The position numbers and the translations under genes are program-made. From Porphyromonadaceae bacterium H1 (GTDB lineage Bacteria; Bacteroidota; Bacteroidia; Bacteroidales; Paludibacteraceae): 64,000 nucleotides of DNA. The notes under the pieces were generated by a model, which ran no database searches, had not been told where the DNA came from, and saw only the letters and a list, made by a program, of their open reading frames with translations. Of this stretch, positions 44,270 to 53,800 are shown piece after piece (positions within the stretch are counted from its first letter, which is position 1; the number at the start of each line of letters is the position of its first letter). The stretch lies in the NCBI GenBank assembly GCA_001653155.1, contig BDEJ01000041.1, forward strand, positions 1-64,000, written 5' to 3'.

Positions 44270-44295
44270 TATGCGAAATATTGAAATTGGAAAAT

Positions 44296-44724
44296 ATGAG
44301 AAAGACTGTATTAACTTGTTTGCTCCTAATTATTTCGATGTCTTTTTTACAAGCACAGAATGTGTTGGGCAAGTGGAAAACCATTGATGATGAAACGGGT
44401 AAAGAGAAATCTATCGTGGAGATTTACGAGAAAAATGGCTTGTTGTACGGAAAGATCCTGGAACTTCTGGGAGAAAAAAATAAAAATGCCGTTTGTTCGG
44501 CTTGTTCCGGAAAGAACAAGAATAAGCCCTATGTGGGATTAGTCATCATCACCGATTTGAAAAAAGATGGAGATGAGTGGAGTGGAGGAAAGATTTTAGA
44601 CCCTAAAACCGGGAAAGAGTATAAATGCCACATTGCGCTGGAATCTGCCGACAAACTAAAAGTCAGAGGTTATCTGGGAATTTCTCTTATAGGAAGAACG
44701 CAATATTGGCAACGAGTCAGATAA
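44296..44724 (+). CDS. DUF2147-family exported protein
   Basis: 142 aa from the ATG at 44296, after a consensus promoter. Signal peptide MRKTVLTCLLLIISMSFLQA. The mature part has VLGKWKTIDDETGKEKSIVEIYEKNG, GGKILDPKTGKEYKC and LKVRGYLGISLIGRTQYWQR, the DUF2147 lipocalin-like pattern. DUF2147 proteins are periplasmic or surface proteins of unknown activity. A start at 44206 would run through the insertion-sequence end and is rejected. Confidence 0.85.
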   Translation: MRKTVLTCLLLIISMSFLQAQNVLGKWKTIDDETGKEKSIVEIYEKNGLLYGKILELLGEKNKNAVCSACSGKNKNKPYVGLVIITDLKKDGDEWSGGKILDPKTGKEYKCHIALESADKLKVRGYLGISLIGRTQYWQRVR

Positions 44725-45100
44725 TATCTTTTCTTATCGCCTTCTCTCTCCTTCTCAACACTTCGAATCGGATAAAACGATTCTGAGTTTGATCAATTTC
44801 GATAAAGCATACGCCGATACCGATACTCGTTCATATCTCTGCATTGCTTTCCGCAAGGGTATAAGATGTTCTATAAACACAAAATAATCCATTTTGTATT
44901 TTAGAGAATGCAAAGCATGCCATTTACAGTTTTGTCTATTTCTCCTTCTTTGCAGTACTTATAAGGGATATTAAATGTAGCATTTGCTTATTAATGAAAA
45001 TCAAAATCAGTCAATACGAGATTCTCTATTTCTTTTTTTATTAATTTCGTACTAGTTCCCATTTTTATAATAAAATCCGTTACATTAGGGTTTTCATAGG

Positions 45101-45134
45101 GGTTTACTATGTAGCAAGGTTTACTATGTAGCAA
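45101..45134 (-). repeat. Exact 17-bp tandem duplication truncating the SIR2 gene
   Basis: GGTTTACTATGTAGCAA occurs twice with no gap (45101-45117 and 45118-45134) and eight bases begin a third copy. Because 17 is not a multiple of three, it shifts the frame and creates the stop at 45107. With one copy removed the reading frame continues 36 more codons, to a stop at 44991. Confidence 0.9.
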
Positions 45135-46279
45135 GGTTTACTGGTTCCAAACTCTTCAAGAATAAGGCGATTTATTTCTGTATCCTTACAACCATACCCA
45201 ATGATTATCAACTTTTCCGCTTTTTTCAAGTTTTGTTTGAACAGGTCAAATAATCTTTTGTAGAACAATGGTTCCCTATATCTGCTAATCTTTGAAGTTG
45301 TTCCTGTCAAAAAATCAGGATGATAGTTAATGGGGCAGTTCTCATATTCGACTAATTTACCTTTCTTTTTTATTTCCTTGTAGAAATCCGTGTCACTTAT
45401 TCCCCAACGAGTTTTTATATACGCATCAGAATATGAGCGAAGTCCTTTCGTTGTATAATATACATAATAATCTCTACTCCCATGTAGCTTATAAAGACGT
45501 AGCTTTTTGTTATATTTGCCCGTATATCTTGACAATCTGCAATTATATGTTCTATTATTGCAATATAGTTTACCATAAAACGGAGAACCTAATTCTTCAA
45601 ATCCATCACATAGCTTTCCATCTATCGATTCTGTGCGGTCTAATTGCTCAAAAAACAAGTCGTGATTAAGAGTGTGTACATTTAAAGAGTAGTTCTCCAA
45701 TAATGATTCTATACAATTAAGAAAGCCAGTATATCCACTGAATGATGATTTGGATTCATCATCATAGTAACTTTTACCATCTCGATCCACCAAAAAAAGA
45801 TCAACCAATTGATTGTAAATAATACGATCAATTTGATTTATATACATTTCAAAATTTTCAAATTCATTTTTTTTATAATCTCCTTGATTAAAAAGGCACT
45901 TTAATCCATTGTCATTAACTGCTTTTTCTTTTAAAAAATCATAAAATTCCTCATAATCAAACTCCTTTATTTTCTCATTATAGTAAGCAATCGAATCAAT
46001 ACAAAAATGAAAATACGAATCGTATTGTGATTCATATCCTGCATCAGGTTTTGAGCCATCCTCGTTAAGAACTAAAGTACCACTACTATTAAATGCCAAA
46101 TCATCCTTTCCACAACTCAGTATTTTCTTATTTAGCTGACTTCCTATAGGATATCCTTCAGGAGCTGAAAAACCCGCTCCTAATAAAAATGAAATTGTTT
46201 TCTCACTTTTATAACGTCTCAATATTTCTTGATTCTTCAATATTCGACGCATTCGTTTTTTCCTACCTTTTTTTGCCAT
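45107..46279 (-). CDS. SIR2-domain protein, candidate defence effector (C-terminally truncated)
   Basis: 390 aa as it stands. The NAD-binding SIR2-like core is visible: FLLGAGFS at 31-38, TLNHDLFFEQL with the Asn-Asp pair near 204, KLHGS near 265 and IIGYGCKDTEINRLI near 359-370. Stand-alone SIR2 proteins often deplete NAD when phage are sensed; whether this one does is inference. A basic start (KKGRKKRMRR) precedes the core. The 17-bp duplication replaces the original end; the lost tail, VNPYENPNVTDFIIKMG onward, would end at 44991. The AT-rich neighbourhood supports horizontal origin. Confidence 0.72.
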   Translation of the reverse strand: MAKKGRKKRMRRILKNQEILRRYKSEKTISFLLGAGFSAPEGYPIGSQLNKKILSCGKDDLAFNSSGTLVLNEDGSKPDAGYESQYDSYFHFCIDSIAYYNEKIKEFDYEEFYDFLKEKAVNDNGLKCLFNQGDYKKNEFENFEMYINQIDRIIYNQLVDLFLVDRDGKSYYDDESKSSFSGYTGFLNCIESLLENYSLNVHTLNHDLFFEQLDRTESIDGKLCDGFEELGSPFYGKLYCNNRTYNCRLSRYTGKYNKKLRLYKLHGSRDYYVYYTTKGLRSYSDAYIKTRWGISDTDFYKEIKKKGKLVEYENCPINYHPDFLTGTTSKISRYREPLFYKRLFDLFKQNLKKAEKLIIIGYGCKDTEINRLILEEFGTSKPCYIVNLAT

Positions 46280-46371
46280 ATATCATTTTATTGTTTGCAT
46301 AACGATTTTGTAATCATTCGTTTAACTCATCTTATGGATATTGATCGTTTATTAACATTCCACAGAAAGCG

Positions 46372-46379
46372 CAAATATA
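46372..46379 (-). promoter_or_regulatory. -7 promoter element of the SIR2 gene
   Basis: TATATTTG on the minus strand, 93 bases before the ATG. A CTTG lies 25 bases further upstream, too far for a good -33. Confidence 0.3.
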
Positions 46380-46626
46380 CGAACTTTTGTTTATTTACCT
46401 CCTACAAGATTCATTCGTTTTTATATCGCATTTTTATTTATAATTTATCAAGCGACAAAACATCATTAATGCTTTTATAGAACAAAAAGAACATTAATTA
46501 TCTAACTTCCAAAATCACACAAAAAGAAGTTAAAAAAATTTCACTCAAACAACCAATACCCGCAACCATCCCACCCGGAAAAATAATACAATCCTCTCTC
46601 CCCCCCTTCCTCTCAAAAAAATAAAT

Positions 46627-46634
46627 TACTTTTG
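46627..46634 (+). promoter_or_regulatory. -7 promoter element of the AlkD-like gene
   Basis: TACTTTTG, 17 bases before the ATG, implying a very short leader. The rest of the 372-base gap before this gene is AT-rich and shows only the SIR2 -7 box. Confidence 0.4.
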
Positions 46635-46651
46635 CCTCAAAAACCGAAAAA

Positions 46652-47389
46652 ATGGGAACCAATTACAGCATTACCGAAAAATTCGGAGCAAACCTCGCCG
46701 AACTGTTAGCGGAAAAAATCGGCAAGGTCTATCCTGAGTTTGATGCAGAGCATTTTATACAAGACAGCGACCAGAAAACCCTTGGACAGAGCTACACCCA
46801 ACGCGTGGCTACGCTTGCCGAGCTTCTAAAGAACTACCTCCCGGCAGATTACAAAAAGGCTTTGCCTGTCCTGATGGCTGTTTTGGGTGAGGAAAATCCC
46901 AACGAAACGGGGATGTTTACCCATTTTTATTGGATTTTGCCCATTGGAAAATTTGTGCAGGAATACGGCATCGAGCATTTCGAGCTTTCGATGAAAGCCA
47001 TCGAAGAGATAACCAAAAGGAATACGGGAGAGTACGCCGTTCGGCCCTACATCCGGAAATATCCCGAAGCTTCGCTCAAGATCATTGAAAAATGGGCAAA
47101 ATCTCCTAATTTTCATTTGCGCAGGTTGGCCAGCGAAGGGCTTCGTCCGAAATTGCCCTGGGCGAGCAAACTGGATACCTTTATAGAAAACCCTGCGCCT
47201 GTCTTCCGTGTTTTGGAGTGGCTGAAAGAAGACGAAATACTCTTCGTGAAAAAATCGGTTGCCAACCATCTCACCGACTGGCTGAAAGTGAATCGAGAAG
47301 CCGTATTACCTCTCATAGATCGCTGGAAAAACTCCGCAAATCCGCATACCCAATGGATTATAAAAAGAGCCACACGCAAGATACAATAA
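46652..47389 (+). CDS. AlkD-like DNA alkylation repair protein (HEAT-repeat)
   Basis: 245 aa. A run of helical HEAT-like repeats with LAELLAEKIGKVYPEF, SLKIIEKWAKSPNFHLRRLASEGLRPKLPWA and DWLKVNREAVLPLIDRW, the pattern of the DNA alkylation repair family (AlkC/AlkD type). These glycosylases remove bulky or cationic alkylated bases. The start follows a TAnnTTTG box by 17 bases. No regulator such as Ada lies beside it. Confidence 0.82.
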   Translation: MGTNYSITEKFGANLAELLAEKIGKVYPEFDAEHFIQDSDQKTLGQSYTQRVATLAELLKNYLPADYKKALPVLMAVLGEENPNETGMFTHFYWILPIGKFVQEYGIEHFELSMKAIEEITKRNTGEYAVRPYIRKYPEASLKIIEKWAKSPNFHLRRLASEGLRPKLPWASKLDTFIENPAPVFRVLEWLKEDEILFVKKSVANHLTDWLKVNREAVLPLIDRWKNSANPHTQWIIKRATRKIQ

Positions 47390-47688
47390 GTTCTTCTTGC
47401 CTCTTTATTCCTGTCCGGACTTAGGTGTTTTTACTCTAATTTCGCTCAAAAGTTTATAACCTAGAGGAAAAACCGTGAACGCAGGAATTATCTGCGGGAG
47501 CAAAGCCTTTTATAGCGAAGCGCCGGTATTTTGCATTCATTACAAAGTAGCTGCTCTGTTCGATTGGGATTGGGAGGACTTCCCGAGGCTTTGAAAAACA
47601 GATCTCAAAAGAAATATTTTCCCTAAATTTTTGGGGAAAATCGCCTTTACATACAGTTTGAAACGACACTTTTTTAAAAGTCAAGAAG
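47390..47688. other. 299-base intergenic region
   Basis: No gene or strong hairpin found. It carries no good TAnnTTTG box at the right distance for the DoxX gene. Confidence 0.5.
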
Positions 47689-48102
47689 ATGAAAGTATTT
47701 CAAAACAAAGATTTAGGACTTTTAATTCTCCGGCTTTCCGTAGGCTTGCTAATGCTTCCGCACGGAATCCACAAATTAATGAATCCGGGAGCAATAGACT
47801 ACATCAAGACTTTGCTCGAAGCTAAAGCCTTACCTGCTTTTATCAGCTACGGTGTCTTCATTGGAGAAATCATCGCTCCGATTCTGATTGTGGTCGGATT
47901 GCGGACAAGAGTTTCGGCATTGATACTGGCTGCAACAGCAGTAACGATTCTCTTTTTAGGATATGCCGACAAGCTTTTCACTCTCACTGCACATGGTGGC
48001 TGGGTGGCAGAGCTTCCGGGACTCTTCCTCTTCGGAGCGCTAACACTGGTTTTTACCGGAGCTGGAAAGTACGCCCTATCGACTAAGAATCAATGGGATT
48101 AG
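47689..48102 (+). CDS. DoxX-family membrane protein
   Basis: 137 aa with four membrane helices (about 10-28, 48-65, 71-89, 105-122). The LILRLSVGLLMLPHGIHKLMNPG opening and FIGEIIAPILIVVGLRTR are DoxX signatures. DoxX proteins take part in thiosulphate or redox-linked membrane chemistry in some bacteria; most are of unknown role. A hairpin follows. Confidence 0.85.
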   Translation: MKVFQNKDLGLLILRLSVGLLMLPHGIHKLMNPGAIDYIKTLLEAKALPAFISYGVFIGEIIAPILIVVGLRTRVSALILAATAVTILFLGYADKLFTLTAHGGWVAELPGLFLFGALTLVFTGAGKYALSTKNQWD

Positions 48103-48147
48103 TCCGCTTTTAGATGTGATACAGACAGAAGCCGGCTAAACACTTCT

Positions 48148-48184
48148 CAGCGATATCGTTAGTTACAAACATCGCTGTTGTTTT
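48148..48184 (+). terminator. Possible terminator of the DoxX gene
   Basis: CAGCGAT pairs with ATCGCTG (48148-48154 with 48171-48177) around a 16-base loop, then TTGTTTT. It lies before the convergent ZIP gene end. Confidence 0.5.
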
Positions 48185-48221
48185 GTGAGATCCGCCCACA
48201 AATCATAAAGGGAGAAAGGGC

Positions 48222-48977
48222 TCAATGACTGTGTCCCCCGTGCACGGTAAAGAGAAACATCAAAGCCATACCGGCAAGCATAAATAGGAAATTAAGCCAC
48301 ATACTACGACGGGAAGCCTCTCGAAGCACTTCGGGCAAGAGGTTGGCCGCAGCCAGGTACACGAAACCTCCCGCTGCGAGGGGCAAGATGTATAAAGAAA
48401 GATAGTCGATCGCCTCCCCCATCCACAAAGCCAGGAGCGTACCGAGGATAGCCGTAGAGGCCGAGTAGAAGTTATACAACAAAGCCTTCCCTTTGGAGAA
48501 TCCCGCACGGAGCAAAACTCCAAAGTCGCCGATTTCTTGAGGAATCTCGTGAAGGGCTACAGCCAAAGTAGAAGCAAGCCCCAGCTCAGGCGAAGCCAGC
48601 CAAGCCACAGCAATCAGGATCCCATCGGTGAAGTTGTGAAATGCATCCGCATAGAGGCTTAAATAGCCGTAGGATTTTATCTGATCCTTGTCTTGTCGAG
48701 GTTTGCGGTTTCTCAAATATTGGTCGATCAGTAAAAAGAAGAGAAATCCACCCAAAGTAAGCCAGGAAACTGCAGCCAGATTCTCGATATGAAAATAAGA
48801 CTCCGGCAAGAGATGAAAAAAAGTATTGCCCAATAAAGCTCCAATGGCAAAGGCCACCAACAGCATCAGTATCTTTTTCAATACATCACTTTTGAGCGAT
48901 ATCAAAAAGACCCCCGAAAAAGATATAACACTGACAAACAGCGTACTAATCAGAGCATAAAGCCAAGTTTTATCCAT
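48222..48977 (-). CDS. ZIP-family divalent metal transporter
   Basis: 251 aa with about eight membrane helices. The two metal-binding helices carry HNFTDG and HEIPQEIGD, which define ZIP. It probably imports zinc or iron. A His pair at the end (HGGHSH) may bind metal. A promoter lies just upstream (49003-49034). Confidence 0.9.
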   Translation of the reverse strand: MDKTWLYALISTLFVSVISFSGVFLISLKSDVLKKILMLLVAFAIGALLGNTFFHLLPESYFHIENLAAVSWLTLGGFLFFLLIDQYLRNRKPRQDKDQIKSYGYLSLYADAFHNFTDGILIAVAWLASPELGLASTLAVALHEIPQEIGDFGVLLRAGFSKGKALLYNFYSASTAILGTLLALWMGEAIDYLSLYILPLAAGGFVYLAAANLLPEVLREASRRSMWLNFLFMLAGMALMFLFTVHGGHSH

Positions 48978-49002
48978 ATTACAAGAGCTTCTTAGAGAGG
49001 GA

Positions 49003-49034
49003 CAAAACTACAAAAAGGTTTTTTAACCTGCAAG
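49003..49034 (-). promoter_or_regulatory. Promoter of the ZIP transporter gene
   Basis: On the minus strand, CTTG (49034-49031) and TAGTTTTG (49010-49003) are spaced by 20 bases; the -7 is 26 bases before the ATG. Confidence 0.5.
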
Positions 49035-49057
49035 ATGAATCAGGCCGGAGGGAAGCA

Positions 49058-49540
49058 CTAGGGATTCTTACAAATCAGAACGCTGGCATAAGCAGCAATC
49101 CCTTCCTTGCGTCCTACAAAACCTACTTTCTCACTTGTAGTAGCTTTGATGGATATGCGATCCTCCGGTATTTCCATTACGGCAGTTAAACAAGCCTGCA
49201 TGGCGGGGATATGCGGATTAATCTTCGGTTCTTCCGTACAAAGGGTACAATCGGCATTAACAAACTCGTAGCCTCGTTCTCGCAAAAGGCGCATCGTATC
49301 GGCAAGCAATATCTTACTGTCGATATTCTCAAAAGCTGCCGATGTATCGGGGAAATGGAAACCGATATCGCGAAGATTGGCGGCTCCAAGAATGGCATCG
49401 CAAAGGGCATGAATCAGCACATCTGCATCGGAGTGCCCCTGTAGTCCGCATGTATGTTGGATGCGCACGCCTCCAAGCCAAAGCTCTCGATTCGCTGCGA
49501 AAACGTGCACGTCGTACCCAAAACCAACTCGTATATTCAT
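49058..49540 (-). CDS. ispF: 2-C-methyl-D-erythritol 2,4-cyclodiphosphate synthase
   Basis: 160 aa. The metal ligands lie in GFGYDVHVF and the phosphate/metal loop in GHSDADVLIHALCDAILGAA; the end ISIKATTSEKVGFVGRKEG is also diagnostic. It makes the cyclic intermediate of the non-mevalonate isoprenoid route. It follows porV by 95 bases in the same direction. Confidence 0.96.
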   Translation of the reverse strand: MNIRVGFGYDVHVFAANRELWLGGVRIQHTCGLQGHSDADVLIHALCDAILGAANLRDIGFHFPDTSAAFENIDSKILLADTMRLLRERGYEFVNADCTLCTEEPKINPHIPAMQACLTAVMEIPEDRISIKATTSEKVGFVGRKEGIAAYASVLICKNP

Positions 49541-49635
49541 CGTATTTTATTTAAAAAGGCAAGCGGGAGGACATTCGGGAAGGATCTGCTCCCGAACCGG
49601 TCTCCCGCGTTACCGACAGTTTGCTTTTTATTCGC

Positions 49636-50814
49636 TTAGTTTATCAAATTCTTGAGGCCGAAAACATCGAAAGACAATCCCAATCGCAACGTGCCGTCAA
49701 GCGGATTGGTCTGTGCTACCGAAATTACATAGCCTGCGTCCAACTGCAACACATTTAGCTTAAAACCAACACCGGCGGTGAAGAACTTGCGGTTTCCTTT
49801 ATTCTGATGCTCGTTGAAGTAACCCGCACGAACGAAAAATTGATTGTTATAGGCATATTCGGCACCCACAGACCACATAATTTCTTCCAACTCTTCCTGA
49901 AAACCACGGGAAGCATCTCCGAAGGATTTGAAAATCCCGGCAACGGGCGTAGTGTTGTAGTAATCTTTTAAGGCTTGTTGATGCGCCAGCTTATCTCCGT
50001 TGAAGTTAGACAAACGGGGAACAGAAGGTACGAGCAGTTTAGCCACATCGGCGCTTACCGATATGCGGTTGTAGTTGTCTATGGGATAATCGAAAGAAGT
50101 CCCCAAACGCAAATTTGTAGGAATAAAGTTGTTGGTTTGTCCTCCGTCGTAAGATATCTTGGTTCCGATATTGGAAACATTCAGACCGAAGGCCCAATGA
50201 GCATCGCCGCTGGCCATAGTAATGGGCATTTTGTAGTAGGCCGCTACATCGGCAGCAAAAGAAAGTCCGGGCTCCGTTGTACTTCCTTCCGAAGGGATAT
50301 TACCTAAGTTCGAGTAAATAAAACGCAAGGCTACCGATCCCGACAAACGCTCGGAGAGCAGGAGGCTGTAAGCAGCATCGACAGCCAAATCATTGGGATG
50401 TACGTCATACATAGATTTTCCGTAATGATCCGTCAAGGTAACCTTACCCAGAGAGAAATAACGGAAGGAAGCACTTAAAGTCTGACGTTCGTCAAAACGG
50501 TAGTAACCGGCCAAATAGGACAAATTGATATCACTCACCAAACGGCTGAGCCAAGGGGTAAAAGAAAAGGTAAGACCGGTTTTGCTATCAAGGAAGGCAT
50601 ACTTCGCCGGATTCCAATATTGCGATGCAATATCGGCAGAAGTAGCAGCTCCCAAATCGCCCATCCCTCCGGAGCGAGCATCGGGCGTAATGGTCAGGAA
50701 AGGAACCCCTGTCAAAAGGGGATTCAACTGGTCGTTGGCTTCTTGCTGTGCTTGCAATAAACTTGTAGCGGCAAAAACAGCGGCTGCAAAACTTAGAAAG
50801 ATTCGTTTTTTCAT
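49636..50814 (-). CDS. porV: T9SS outer-membrane protein PorV (LptO)
   Basis: 392 aa, signal peptide to about residue 22 (LQAQ). The opening AFLTITPDARSGGMGDLGAATSADI and the closing FDVFGL-N are PorV hallmarks. It is a 14-strand barrel of the FadL family that takes cargo from the translocon to the PorU sortase complex. Here its gene directly follows porU, 35 bases on, which supports the assignment. C-terminal residues LGLSFDVFGLKNLIN lack a terminal aromatic. Confidence 0.9.
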   Translation of the reverse strand: MKKRIFLSFAAAVFAATSLLQAQQEANDQLNPLLTGVPFLTITPDARSGGMGDLGAATSADIASQYWNPAKYAFLDSKTGLTFSFTPWLSRLVSDINLSYLAGYYRFDERQTLSASFRYFSLGKVTLTDHYGKSMYDVHPNDLAVDAAYSLLLSERLSGSVALRFIYSNLGNIPSEGSTTEPGLSFAADVAAYYKMPITMASGDAHWAFGLNVSNIGTKISYDGGQTNNFIPTNLRLGTSFDYPIDNYNRISVSADVAKLLVPSVPRLSNFNGDKLAHQQALKDYYNTTPVAGIFKSFGDASRGFQEELEEIMWSVGAEYAYNNQFFVRAGYFNEHQNKGNRKFFTAGVGFKLNVLQLDAGYVISVAQTNPLDGTLRLGLSFDVFGLKNLIN

Positions 50815-50849
50815 TAAAAATGATTTTTTAAATATTTGAAGATTCGTTG

Positions 50850-53800
50850 TTATTCGTCTTGTATTATTAATTTATTGGCTTTCGAGGTAAATCGCCCGTC
50901 GGTGGTTTGAACACTGATCCGGTAAAGATACATACCTTTCGACAAGCGACGTCCGTCGGTGGTTGTCAAATTCCAGGTGATGCTTTCGGTAGTTGCCTGT
51001 GCAGAGCTCCACTGCAAGCGTCCCGAGAGGTCGAAGACTTCTACAAGCGTACTTAAGACGGTCTCGGGCCTATCGTGTACAAACTTGAAAACAGTATGGT
51101 TTTTAGCCGGATTCGGGAAGTTCATAATCGAGAAAATCTGGGGATTCAGTCCCTTCACAACCTCAAAATCGACCTTTACAGTACTGGAATTGTTCAGTAA
51201 GTCCCACACTCGGTACATCAAGGAGTGTCTGCCTTCGGGAAGTTCCGGCATTTTGTAAGCCACTCGTCCCTTCTTATAGTTCCCTTCTTCGGACTCGTAA
51301 TAGCTGTTAAGTATGTGAGCCTGCTCAGAATCGTTGTTAATCATCAGCAGCATATCGTGCCCAATTCCACTTCCTACCGTATTGATTCCGTGTTCGTCGC
51401 TCACCCGTGCAACAAAGTAAGGGGTTTCATTCACTTTGTCCCCCGACATAAAGCCGGGATGATTCAAATAGAGCTCCTCGATAACAGGCCCCTCTTTATC
51501 TTCTATCAGGACGGACGACTCTCCTCCTACGACAAAGTCCTCGAAATAGCCCTGCGCTTCATAGTCATTCGTATCGTCCTTTGCATAATAGTTGATGCGC
51601 CCCGTGCCTCGATTGTAGTTGATGTCTTTAGGCATCATGAAAGAAATCTCAAAAGCGCCGTCTTTTACTTCCGCATGACCGGAGAACAAAACATTGGGCC
51701 TGTCCATAAATACAAAAAGGCTATCGGGATTGTTATTAATACGGTCTCCATCGTTATTACGCGTTACAACACGTTGCTCTTTATCAAAAATGGACATACT
51801 GACTTTGCCATTAAAATCCTTCACCTGGTTTCCGGCTTCGTCCTCCACAACACCTTTAATCGTATTCACCGAGAGGGCTGAGAAGAGATCGCCTCCCGGA
51901 GCAGTATTATCGTTTATCTGAACGGTCTTGATTCGATATTGCGTGGGATAGCTCAAGCGCAAGGCCGGATTACCAATCAAAACGTAAGACAGTTTGTTAT
52001 TATCACTTAAAAGATCATTTTTTGCCCTTCTCAGCATGTCGCCCATTGTCAGGTATTTGCCATCTTCTTTGCGAAACAGGTAACGGACGAATTTGTCGTT
52101 GAGATAAAAGTTATCACTTCCATAAACAATTCGGGCTGCAGAAATAACACCAATGGCCCCCCCGACGGGATTTAGCAGCATCTGCTCGCCGGTAGAAATA
52201 TGTTTGTCATCAAAAAGGATAAAGCTACAGGTAGCTGCAAAACACAGTGGCCAGTTCCGATTAGAAAGCCTCAAAACATCATTTGAATTCAAGATCTGCT
52301 CACTTGCCCAACCGTTCGAGCTGGCATGGCCGGTGTAGTTTAAGAAAAGCATCCCGCTCCGAAGGGCATTTTGCAACTTGTCCTTTGCTATCGGATAGCG
52401 CTCCCCGCTGGCTGTCCTTTTCTGCTCGTAGGCATCCAGATAAATCTTCGCGACCTGAAAGCTCTTACTTTGCCCCAAATAGCGCGCTATACTATCGGAC
52501 TGATACATATGCGAATAGGAATCACCGTCGTCGGCTACGAAACAAAGCTGATTTTTCCAGGCCCCTTTATTCCGGTTTTTCATGTAGGTGATATTTTTAG
52601 CCACCACATCCCTAGCTTGCTGCTTGGTAATGACCGAAAAGCGTCCCACTCCAAAGGCCATCCTCTTACCTTGGAGGCGAATACCAGTATCCTTGTCCTC
52701 CATAAAAGCAAAAAAGTCATCGGTCACACGAGAGTTTATTCCATTCGTCAGGTCATAACTTTGTACGGTAAGTATCAGGTTCGTTCTACCGGAGGCAGGG
52801 AGCAAAGCTCGATTGTCGTAAGAACCTTTACCGAAAAGAAGCAGATTTTGAGGATAAGTTCCAAGCGAAGCGGCCCTATCGTAGAACATCTTCATAATCC
52901 AGCGATAGGCCGATGCATCCGGTGTTCCGGACGAGAACTCATTATAGACCTGTTCGGTGGTAACCACCTCGACCAGCATCTTATCCAGCTCCCGATGTGC
53001 AGCAGCCAGCTCCCGAGCCTCGTCCAAAAAATCAGGATGGGTGATGATAAGAAAATCGACCTGAGGCAAGGCGTGCAAGTTCTGATTGGCAACATTTCCC
53101 ACAACAGTTGGTTTGGGAAAATCTGCCCAGGGATTTATGGCCACATATTCCTTTTGTTCCATATTGGAGGACAGGAAACTGAGCTTGTCTCCCTCGCGAA
53201 GGGGTTGGATCTCGCTTATGTTTTGCTGATCGGAAATATCCCAAATGCGAATATTTTCGGAGGCTCCGCTCAGATGGTAACGGGAATAGGAGCTGTTGCC
53301 CCAAAAATCGACATTGCGGAAAGGCATCTCATCGCCCGACATAATCAGTTTCCGGCGGGCATTGACCTCAATAAAGTTTAAATACCCACGTGACGAAAGA
53401 ACGGGACGTTTGTAGGCCAAATTAAAAATCAATGACTCAGAAGATTCCGGAGTGAAAAAATAGGACTCATCCTTCAAAACAGCTCTATCTTCCGAGCTGG
53501 GAACGGAAATATGCATATCTCGCTGCTGCGAGCTTCCTGCCAGTTTCAACACAAAAGAAGAGGATGCCGAAGAAGAGGCTGCTGCAACCAGACGAAGGCG
53601 TACAGAATTTGCTTTCTGCACTATGTTCGGGAAACTGAAAGAGAAGTCGTATGCCAAGGTAGCGTCAAATGTTTCTCCAAAGAAATCGCGGCCGGAGGCA
53701 ATTAGACTCAGAGATTCCTTTTCATGAAGCTGATAGTCTGTAAATTCGTTCACATCATACACGTTTGCAGCTCCGGGATCAACAGAGGGCGCCTGCATGA

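Noticed and set aside
44206-44295. N-terminal extension of the DUF2147 protein
   Set aside because: It reads through the IS right end and the promoter; the signal peptide begins at 44296.
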